From assembly GCA_023544525.1 (NCBI GenBank), contig JAMJFU010000013.1:1-37314 (forward strand): a stretch of 37,314 bases of DNA, in the 5' to 3' direction. Source of the DNA: Anaerolineae bacterium (GTDB lineage: Bacteria; Chloroflexota; Anaerolineae; JAAYZQ01). The position numbers and the translations under genes were made by a program. Of this stretch, positions 24,603-30,460 are shown one piece after another (the first letter of the stretch is position 1; each line of letters starts with the position of its first letter). Below the pieces are notes generated by a model. The model saw only the letters and a program-made list of their open reading frames with translations. It made no database searches and had not been told where the DNA came from.

Positions 24603-25241
24603 ATGCAGAATCTTGAGACGATCGTTGAGGAGGTCCGTGCCGATTTTGAGGGCAAGACCAGTGTGCGCGACGTCGCCCTGCAGCGCTCCCGTACACTGAT
24701 CCGCAACTGTGCCAATGCCATCCGTGCCGCGCACCGGGGCGAGTTTGAGGAATCGCGGGCCCTGCTGCAGGTGGCTCGCGACGCGGCTCGGGAGATGCAG
24801 GCCGATCTGGTCCCCTATCCCGAGTTGTACCACGCCGGGTATACTCAGGATGCCCTCAAAGAATATGTGGAGGCCGAAGTGGTCTATGCCTTCATTAAGG
24901 GGGGCGAGTTACCCGGCCCCCGCGAACTGGAGGTCGAGTCCGCCGCCTATCTCAAGGGGCTGGCTGAAGCGGCCAGTGAGATGAGGCGCCACTCCCTGGA
25001 CCTCATGCGCCAGAACCGGCTGGCGCGTGCCGAAGAGATCTTGGCTGTCATGGACGAGGTCTATGGCCAGTTGATGACGGTCGATTTTCCCGACGCCATT
25101 ACCGGCGGATTACGGCGGACCACCGACATGCTCCGCGGCGTGGTGGAACGCACGCGCGGTGACCTGACCACCGCGTTTCGCCAGGAGATGATGCGACAGG
25201 CCTTGCGGGAGTTCGAGGAGCGGGTCGGCCTCGAGTCTTGA
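24603..25241 (+). CDS. Translin family protein
   Basis: A 212-residue all-helical protein of the translin family, known in eukaryotes as single-stranded DNA/RNA-binding octamers (with the TRAX subunit forming an RNase, C3PO) and present in archaea and some bacteria. Recognisable blocks are VALQRSRTLIRNCANAIRAA, HRGEFEESRALL, YPELYHAGYTQDALKEYVEA, LPGPRELEV, YLKGLAEAASEMRRHSLDLM and FPDAITGGLRRTTDMLRGVVERTRGDL split over the last third. ATG 24603 is seven bases after GGAGG (24591-24595); the ATG at 24597 is too close to it. Catalytic acidic residues of TRAX were not checked individually. It is followed by two genes of a Cas4-like nuclease in the same direction (38-base gap), which suggests joint work on nucleic acid. 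Confidence 0.82.
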   Translation: MQNLETIVEEVRADFEGKTSVRDVALQRSRTLIRNCANAIRAAHRGEFEESRALLQVARDAAREMQADLVPYPELYHAGYTQDALKEYVEAEVVYAFIKGGELPGPRELEVESAAYLKGLAEAASEMRRHSLDLMRQNRLARAEEILAVMDEVYGQLMTVDFPDAITGGLRRTTDMLRGVVERTRGDLTTAFRQEMMRQALREFEERVGLES

Positions 25242-25279
25242 CCGCGGGTGTATGCCTGCGCCAGGTCCTAGGAGGAAGC

Positions 25280-25534
25280 TTGAGCCCAGAGGATGAGATC
25301 ATCCGAGCCAGCGAGATCGGGCAGTATGCCTACTGCGCACGGGCATGGTGGTATGCCCGGGTCAAGGGCCATCAGCCGGAGAATGTGGCCGAGTTGCAGC
25401 GCGGCGTAAGCGAGCACCGTCACCACGGCCAGAGGGTAGAAGGATACCACCTGTTGCGACGGGTGGGTCTGGCCCTGCTTGTGCTGGCCGGGCTGGCGCT
25501 GGCGGCCTGGCTGCTCTTGAGCATCGGGGGCTGA
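25280..25534 (+). CDS. Cas4-like nuclease, N-terminal chain with C-terminal membrane helix
   Basis: An 84-residue protein matching the first part of Cas4/Dna2-type PD-(D/E)XK nucleases. The opening RASEIGQYAYCARAWWYARV holds the first Fe-S cysteine (C19), and the G-x3-H motif (G42, H46) corresponds to nuclease motif I. It then ends in a hydrophobic helix (about 63-83) directly after RR, so the N-terminus should face the cytosol. The nuclease core itself is missing and lies in the next gene. Start is TTG 25280 behind AGGAGG (25270-25275). The stop is preceded by a run of five G, and removal of one G would fuse the frame to the next gene. Confidence 0.72.
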   Translation: MSPEDEIIRASEIGQYAYCARAWWYARVKGHQPENVAELQRGVSEHRHHGQRVEGYHLLRRVGLALLVLAGLALAAWLLLSIGG

Positions 25535-25538
25535 ACCT

Positions 25539-26060
25539 ATGGCCTGGCTATGGCTGGTTGCGCTCCTGCTGGCAGGGCTAGGACTTATGCTCGTGATACG
25601 CTCCCGGGCTGCAAGACAGCAGGCTGGCCTGCCAAAAGGTCGCGTGACCTACGTGGATACCGGCGCCTGGAATCGCTGCGAGCGGCCTCTCTTCTCCAAC
25701 CGTTACCGCCTGACTGGGCGGCCCGACTATATCGTGCGCCTGCGCGAGGGTGTGGTCCCGGTGGAAGTCAAGTCGAGCAGGGCACCTGCGCAGCCCTACG
25801 AATCACATCTGATGCAACTGGCGGCGTACTGCTTGCTGCTGGAGGAGATGGAAGGGCGAGTGCCGCCCTATGGCATCTTGAAGTATCGGGACCGTACCTT
25901 CGAGGTGGACTATACCCCTGACCTGCGGGCCAGGCTGCTGGTAGCTGTCGAGGAGATGCGCAGTGGCCTGGGTGACCAGGGGCCAGCGCGGAGCCACGAC
26001 GAGCCGCCCCGCTGCAGAGGCTGTGGCCATCGTTCCCAGTGCGACCAGCGTCTCGCCTGA
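25539..26060 (+). CDS. Cas4-like nuclease, C-terminal chain with N-terminal membrane helix
   Basis: A 173-residue protein beginning with a membrane helix (about 2-20) followed by RSRAAR, placing the rest in the cytosol. It carries PD-(D/E)XK motifs LTGRPDYIV (D63), PVEVKSS (E76-V-K78) and the QLAAY (Q93-x3-Y97) helix, and ends with C159-x2-C162-x5-C168, the Cas4-type Fe-S cysteine pattern. Together with C19 of the previous chain it completes the four cysteines. Motif I and the first cysteine are in the other chain, so both must assemble for activity. No cas1, cas2 or CRISPR array is in the window, so this is a stand-alone Cas4-like protein. It starts four bases after the previous stop. Confidence 0.78.
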   Translation: MAWLWLVALLLAGLGLMLVIRSRAARQQAGLPKGRVTYVDTGAWNRCERPLFSNRYRLTGRPDYIVRLREGVVPVEVKSSRAPAQPYESHLMQLAAYCLLLEEMEGRVPPYGILKYRDRTFEVDYTPDLRARLLVAVEEMRSGLGDQGPARSHDEPPRCRGCGHRSQCDQRLA

Positions 26061-26080
26061 TTGTCTTCCTGCCTGCTCAT

Positions 26081-26118
26081 GACCGGCCGCGCATGGCTGT
26101 GCTGGACGGCCGGAGGTC
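26081..26118 (+). terminator. Possible terminator of the translin/nuclease operon
   Basis: GACC-GGCCG (26081-26089) pairs with CGGCC-GGA-GGTC (26107-26118) with a three-base bulge. There is no T-run, so terminator strength is doubtful. Confidence 0.35.
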
Positions 26119-26163
26119 AGGATGAGCGCCGTCGCCCGGTAGGATGGAACTTTGCAGGCGGAA

Positions 26164-26192
26164 TTGACGCTGCGGGTGAACTGTGCTAATAT
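26164..26192 (+). promoter_or_regulatory. Promoter of rluB
   Basis: TTGACG (26164-26169), 17 bases, TAATAT (26187-26192). It implies a leader of roughly 195 bases before the rluB ATG. Confidence 0.65.
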
Positions 26193-26393
26193 CCTGGGTG
26201 CAGCCACTGGGCCCGAAGCTTCTCTGAGCGGCGAGAGGTCCTTGTCGCTGACCAGTGTTGCCGGGGTTGCGGGCGGCAGTGGATACGCTGTTTTGGGAAG
26301 AAGATGCATTCGCGTCGGGCTCGGCAGTAGATGCTCGGAGGCACTGCAGGCCCGCGAGGGCGCTCGAGCTAACGCTGATTACGTAGAAGAGGA

Positions 26394-27176
26394 ATGTCAG
26401 AAGGTCATTTAGAACGTTTACAGAAAGTCCTGGCCCGCGCCGGCGTTGCTTCGCGTCGCAAGTCCGAGGATCTCATCCGCCAGGGGCGGGTTCAGGTCAA
26501 CGGGCGGGTCGTGACCGAGCTCGGGACCAAGGTGGATCCGGCAGGTGATGAGATCCGGGTGGACGGTAACCGGATCGAGATGGTTGCCCGCCGGGTCTAT
26601 GTTATGCTGAACAAGCCGCAGGGCGTTCTGTCAGCGATGAGAGACACCCGTGGGCGCCAGGCACTTGGGGATCTGGTGCCGGCGCCGGTGAGGCTGTATC
26701 CGGTCGGCCGTCTGGATGCCACCAGCGAGGGGCTGATCCTGCTGACGGACGACGGGGAACTGGCGAACCTCCTCACCCATCCTCGCTACGAGCACGAGAA
26801 AGAGTACCGGGTGGTGGTGAACGGCCAGCCTTCGGACGAGACGCTTGGCGCCTGGCGGCGAGGGGTGGTGCTTGATGGCAAGCCTACCGTCCCTGCGCAG
26901 GTGGAAGTGTTGGCGGTTCGGCGGGATTCGGCCGAGCTCCGGCTCGTGATGCGGGAGGGCCGAAAGCGGCAGATCCGGCGCGTTGCCGAGCTGCTAGGCC
27001 ACCCTGTGCGCGAGTTGAGGCGGGTACGGCTCGGACCCCTTGAGCTGGGTACGCTTGAGCCAGGCCAGTGGCGGTACCTCACGGCAAAAGAGGTTGAGAG
27101 CCTGCAAGCAATAAAGCGCCAGCATCGTAGGCCAAAGGGCCGCAGGGCCGGGCGCCGCAGGCCAGGCCAGGGTTAG
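26394..27176 (+). CDS. rluB: 23S rRNA pseudouridine synthase RluB/RsuA family
   Basis: Converts a specific uridine of rRNA to pseudouridine. The 260 residues have an S4 RNA-binding domain (about 5-62: RLQKVLARAGVASRRKSEDL) and the catalytic domain with VYVMLNKPQGVLSA and the nucleophile D108 in GRLDATSEGLILLTDDG. The C-terminus (about 240-260) is a basic arginine/glycine tail. The GAGGA site is unusually close to the ATG at 26394. rluB followed by cmk is a widespread bacterial order. RluB rather than RsuA or RluE is inferred from that context. Confidence 0.93.
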   Translation: MSEGHLERLQKVLARAGVASRRKSEDLIRQGRVQVNGRVVTELGTKVDPAGDEIRVDGNRIEMVARRVYVMLNKPQGVLSAMRDTRGRQALGDLVPAPVRLYPVGRLDATSEGLILLTDDGELANLLTHPRYEHEKEYRVVVNGQPSDETLGAWRRGVVLDGKPTVPAQVEVLAVRRDSAELRLVMREGRKRQIRRVAELLGHPVRELRRVRLGPLELGTLEPGQWRYLTAKEVESLQAIKRQHRRPKGRRAGRRRPGQG

Positions 27177-27279
27177 AGTAGACCTCTGGCCAAAGCCACC
27201 ATTTGGTAAGAGGCGGCGGGGCACGCTAATCCCCCATCCAGACAATCCCAATCACACTCAGTGAGCGAGGAGGCAAGTA

Positions 27280-27972
27280 TTGGAGCAGGTATCGACGATC
27301 GCCATAGACGGGCCGGCAGCCTCGGGCAAAAGCACCATCGGCAGCCTCGTGGCTGAACGATTAGGATATGTGTATCTCGATACGGGCGTGATGTACCGGG
27401 CCGTCACCTGCGTAGCTCTGCAAGCGGATATGGCCATCGAGGACGAGGCAGGGGTCACAGCCCTTGCCGAGCGGCTCCGCATCGAGATCCTGCGCCCCAC
27501 GGTGGACGATGGCCGGCAGTATACCATCCTGGCGGATGGTGACGATGTGACCTGGGATATCCGAAAGCCGGAGGTTGACCAGGGTGTGTCCCCGGTTTCT
27601 GCTTACTCGGGAGTGAGGGACGCACTCACTTCCCAGCAGCGCCGCATGGGCGAACAGGGTGAGATTGTGATGGTGGGTCGCGACATCGGTACGGTGGTCT
27701 TGCCCGATGCGGACGTCAAGATATACCTGGATGCGACGTTGGAACAGCGGGCCGATCGCCGCTATCGCGAGATCCTAGCCCGGGGCAAGCCTGCGGACTT
27801 TTGCGAGGTACTCTCTTCCGTTCGACGGCGGGACGAGATCGATAGCGGGCGGGCGCTGGCACCCTTACAGCCAGCCGAGGATGCAGTCGTGATCGACACG
27901 ACCTTGATGACGGTGGGAGAGGTGATGGAGCAGGTCATGGCTCTCATAGACTGCTGCCGGGATGGCGCGTGA
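27280..27972 (+). CDS. cmk: Cytidylate kinase
   Basis: Phosphorylates CMP and dCMP with ATP. The 230 residues include the P-loop GPAASGKST (11-19), LDTGVMYRAVT, the GRDIGTVVLPDADVKIYLDA core and RADRRYREI lid arginines. The start is TTG 27280: GAGGAGG (27267-27273) lies six bases upstream. Normal family length. A clear terminator follows 23 bases after the stop. Confidence 0.96.
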   Translation: MEQVSTIAIDGPAASGKSTIGSLVAERLGYVYLDTGVMYRAVTCVALQADMAIEDEAGVTALAERLRIEILRPTVDDGRQYTILADGDDVTWDIRKPEVDQGVSPVSAYSGVRDALTSQQRRMGEQGEIVMVGRDIGTVVLPDADVKIYLDATLEQRADRRYREILARGKPADFCEVLSSVRRRDEIDSGRALAPLQPAEDAVVIDTTLMTVGEVMEQVMALIDCCRDGA

Positions 27973-27995
27973 TCCCGGGGAGCAGGGGACGCCGC

Positions 27996-28020
27996 GCCTG
28001 GGTATATCCCGGGCTTTTTT
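27996..28020 (+). terminator. Rho-independent terminator after cmk
   Basis: GCCTGGG (27996-28002) pairs with CCCGGGC (28008-28014) across a TATAT loop, with one wobble pair, directly followed by TTTTTT. Confidence 0.88.
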
Positions 28021-28160
28021 GTGGGGCGGCCTCGTGTCCGTCTCGCCAGGCCAGTGAGGGAGGTCTGCGCTGCGGCCGGTCCATCGCATGCCCAGCGGGC
28101 AGGTACCGTAGGAAGCTTTTTGCAGCCTGAAGGCGGGTGCAGCATTTTGTGGAGAGAGGC

Positions 28161-29489
28161 ATGGTGGGAAAGCAACCAGGGGGCGTGATCGCAGCCATTG
28201 AGCCGGGCAGCCTTGGCGACCAGGCTGGCCTGCAGCCAGGCGACCGGCTCATTGCCATTAACGATCAGCCCCTGCGGGATATCATCGACGTTCAGTTCTA
28301 CGGGGCTGAGGAGGAACTGGACCTGTTGGTGGAGCGCGGCGGCAGGCAGTGGACCGTAGAGATCGAGAGGGAGTACGACCAGGATCTGGGCCTGTCGTTC
28401 GTGAACCCCACTTTTGACGTCGACATCCGCCGCTGCGCCAACAACTGTGGTTTTTGCTTTGTCAAGCAGAATCCCCCGGGTGTGCGCAAGTCACTCTATA
28501 TCAAGGACGACGATTACCGGCACGCCTTCCTCTTTGGGAATTTCGTAACACTGACCAACCTCACTCCGGAAGACTGGGCACGGCTGGAGGAGCAGCGGCT
28601 TAGCCCCTTGTACGTCTCGGTGCACGCAACGGACCTCGAGCTGCGGCGTAGATTCCTGGCCCGCAAGTCGGCTCCAGACGTCATGGAGCAGTTGAACCGG
28701 CTGGCGGAACTAGGCATCGAGGTCCACACCCAGGTCGTCCTGGTGCCGGGTTTCAACGATGGCGACCACCTGGCTCGAACGCTGGCCGATCTGGTAGAGC
28801 TGTACGGCAGGCCGGTGGCTTCGGTAGGTATCGTGCCCATCGGCCTGACCCAATACCATAGTGGAGATTGCCGGACCTACACAGTGGAAGAGTCCCGGAA
28901 AGTATTGGACCAGCTCGAGCCATGGCGCCTCAGATGCCGAAAACAATGGGGTCAGACTTTCATCTATCCCTCCGACGAGTGGTACCTGGTGGCTGGCAGA
29001 GATGTGCCCCCAGCGCGGACCTACGATGACTTCTCCCAGCTGGAAAACGGGGTTGGCATGGTGCGGCAATTGCTGGACGAGTGGCAGGCAGTCCAGGCAG
29101 GGTTGCCGGCGGACAGCCTACGATCCGGCACGCTGGCCTGCGGGACCTTGATAGCGCCGCTGCTTGCTCGCATAGTGCAGGAACTGAACAGCGTGGTGGA
29201 TGCCGATGTCCGGCTCGTTCCGGTCCCCAACCGTTTTTTCGGTCCTGTGACGACGGTTTCGGGCCTTTTGTCCGGACAGGATGTGCTAGCGGCCTTGAAG
29301 AACCAGGACCTGGGGGAAGTCGTGCTGTTGCCGGCCGCGATGTTCACCGGGAGGTATGGCGCTGGTTCGGCTCCGCCGGGTACCACGCTGGATGACATGC
29401 ACGTCACCGAGATTGCCGCCGAACTGGGCGCCCAGGTCGAGATGGCCGGGAGTCTGGCAGAGGCGCTGGCTGTCCTGGCCCGGAAGTGA
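28161..29489 (+). CDS. DUF512 family protein with PDZ domain and radical-SAM-type cluster motif
   Basis: A 442-residue protein. Residues about 5-70 form a PDZ-like domain (IAAIEPGSLGDQAGLQPGDRL is its core). A C92-x3-C96-x2-C99 motif follows (RRCANNCGFCFV), then FLFGNFVTLTNL and LSPLYVSVHATD, as in radical SAM barrels, and the C-terminal DUF512 domain (about 265-440). Such proteins are conserved in Clostridia, Chloroflexota and Cyanobacteria, often near der or plsY, but the reaction is unknown. I choose ATG 28161 (GGAGAG upstream); GTG starts at 28137 and 28149 are possible. It is convergent with the redox cluster. Confidence 0.87.
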   Translation: MVGKQPGGVIAAIEPGSLGDQAGLQPGDRLIAINDQPLRDIIDVQFYGAEEELDLLVERGGRQWTVEIEREYDQDLGLSFVNPTFDVDIRRCANNCGFCFVKQNPPGVRKSLYIKDDDYRHAFLFGNFVTLTNLTPEDWARLEEQRLSPLYVSVHATDLELRRRFLARKSAPDVMEQLNRLAELGIEVHTQVVLVPGFNDGDHLARTLADLVELYGRPVASVGIVPIGLTQYHSGDCRTYTVEESRKVLDQLEPWRLRCRKQWGQTFIYPSDEWYLVAGRDVPPARTYDDFSQLENGVGMVRQLLDEWQAVQAGLPADSLRSGTLACGTLIAPLLARIVQELNSVVDADVRLVPVPNRFFGPVTTVSGLLSGQDVLAALKNQDLGEVVLLPAAMFTGRYGAGSAPPGTTLDDMHVTEIAAELGAQVEMAGSLAEALAVLARK

Positions 29490-29506
29490 CCGGCCGCCTG
29501 GCCACG

Positions 29507-29568
29507 CTCTGAGCGGGCAGGTGGCAGCTCAGAGCCAGTCAAGGGACGGGAGTGCCATCCGTCCTTGA
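29507..29568. terminator. Two tandem hairpins between convergent operons
   Basis: The first pairs CTCTGAGC (29507-29514) with GCTCAGAG (29527-29534) perfectly. The second pairs TCAAGGGACGG (29539-29549) with CCGTCCTTGA (29559-29568) with one bulged G. Neither has a T-run. Their place between the DUF512 gene and the minus-strand redox cluster fits a two-way terminator. Confidence 0.55.
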
Positions 29569-29592
29569 GCGCAGCGGTTGGTTCTGGTCGAT

Positions 29593-29916
29593 CTAACGAT
29601 AGTCTTCGCGCACCGGGTGCCAGGCATCGAGCGCCTGGCAAGGCTCATCGAGGATGGTCGCCGAATGGGACACCCCAGGCGGGATGAGCACCCCATCTCC
29701 GGCCCTGAGGGTCTGCTTCTCCCCAGCCAGGTCAAAGACCATCGCGCCAGATACGACCCATGTGATCTGCTGGTGGGGATGTTGGTGTTCGGGGACGATG
29801 GCACCGGGCTCAAAGTCAAAGAAGGTGAGCATCACCCCTTCTAGATAGACTGCCCGGCGGCTTACGCCCGGTAGCATCTCGGTGGCGGGCAGGTCCTCCT
29901 TGCGAAAGTAGCTCAT
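29593..29916 (-). CDS. Cupin domain protein
   Basis: A 107-residue single-domain cupin. The first motif PEHQHPHQQITWVVSG supplies metal ligands H44, H46 and Q50, and the second (LRAGDGVLIPPGVSHSA) supplies H84. The usual glutamate of motif 1 is replaced by glutamine. It is the last gene of the minus-strand redox cluster, 27 bases after the osmC stop. The start at 29916 (GGGAG upstream) gives MSYFRKEDL; the frame is open eight codons further. A redox or metal-dependent small-molecule role is plausible from context but not shown. Confidence 0.85.
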   Translation of the reverse strand: MSYFRKEDLPATEMLPGVSRRAVYLEGVMLTFFDFEPGAIVPEHQHPHQQITWVVSGAMVFDLAGEKQTLRAGDGVLIPPGVSHSATILDEPCQALDAWHPVREDYR

Positions 29917-29943
29917 GTCTTCTCCCGTTGTCCCGGGCACAGC

Positions 29944-30369
29944 TTAATGCCGTAGCCCTTCCAGGTGTTCCGAGAATTCGATCTCACCGCGCAGCATCTT
30001 GTGTACCTCACAGGTTCGGGCTGCGTTGTACAGGATGCGCTGCTCCCGTGCAGTCAACCCTTCGCCTATATCCAGGTGGCTCACGAACCTGGTCCTGGTT
30101 TCACGACCCACAAACTCTGTCCGGCCCTCGACCGTGGCTGCCAGGCGGGTATAGGTGATCCCTTTGTAGTCGGCAACCGCCGCCATGGTGAGGACCATTC
30201 AAGCGCCCAGCGCCGCTCCGACCAACTCCAGAGGGCAGAAACCGGCCCCCGGACGGTCGATGCTGGTGCGTTGATCGGCCTCGAATGCCCGGTCGCCAGC
30301 GACGACCCGGACACGGTCGTTGCCCCGGTATTCGGTGGTCACCACGTTCACGAGCACCTCGTCAACCAT
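29944..30369 (-). CDS. OsmC-family peroxidase with in-frame TGA at the catalytic cysteine: candidate selenoprotein
   Basis: An OsmC/Ohr-type thiol peroxidase of 141 residues when TGA (30201-30199) is read as selenocysteine 57. Before it lie 56 in-frame codons starting MVDEVLVNVVTTEYRG and ending FCPLELVGAALGA; after it come MVLTMAAVADYKG and, near the end, RTCEVHK. In OsmC proteins the segment reads A-L-G-x-C, so the TGA replaces exactly the peroxidatic cysteine; the second family cysteine is C120. A GAGGAG precedes ATG 30369 by five bases. Read as a stop, only a 56-residue stub and an 84-residue fragment remain. A hairpin with a GGUU loop lies 16 bases after the TGA. OsmC-like selenoproteins are known from metagenomes. 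The alternative, a nonsense mutation, is less likely because the codon falls exactly on the catalytic position. Confidence 0.85.
30171..30198 (-). promoter_or_regulatory. Candidate SECIS element of the osmC gene
   Basis: On the minus strand, right after the TGA, CGGC (30182-30179), loop GGTT (30178-30175) and GCCG (30174-30171) form a perfect stem-loop; the apical loop begins 20 bases after the TGA. With one bulged A three more pairs extend it. In E. coli fdhF the loop is GGUC, 18 bases after the UGA. A second small hairpin, ATGGT/ACCAT (30198-30185), lies between. Its position inside the coding region fits bacterial SECIS elements read by SelB. Confidence 0.65.
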
Positions 30370-30460
30370 CTGTTCTCCTCATCCCCGTGCTGGAGCCGCA
30401 GCCGTGCCTGTAGGTGGGCGCGATGGCATCTCCCGCGCTGCGCTCCACTCTGGTCAGGCG

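Larger units (their letters stand above)
26061..26393 (+). other. 333-base intergenic region: end of nuclease operon and rluB leader
   Basis: The first 60 bases hold a terminator-like hairpin and the middle a good promoter (separate entries). From the predicted transcript start near 26199 to the rluB start lie about 195 bases with several short GC stems (for example AGCGGC with GTCGCT around 26228-26250). A GCCACTG word resembles a cobalamin riboswitch element, but the remaining boxes are missing. I see no recognisable riboswitch or small gene. Confidence 0.5.

Noticed and set aside
25280-26060. CRISPR-Cas locus, suggested by the Cas4-like protein
   Set aside because: No direct-repeat array, cas1 or cas2 anywhere in the window; Cas4-like nucleases occur outside CRISPR systems.
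26199-26260. Cobalamin riboswitch suggested by a GCCACTG word
   Set aside because: The other conserved boxes are absent and the word lies near the 5' end of the transcript, which is the wrong order.
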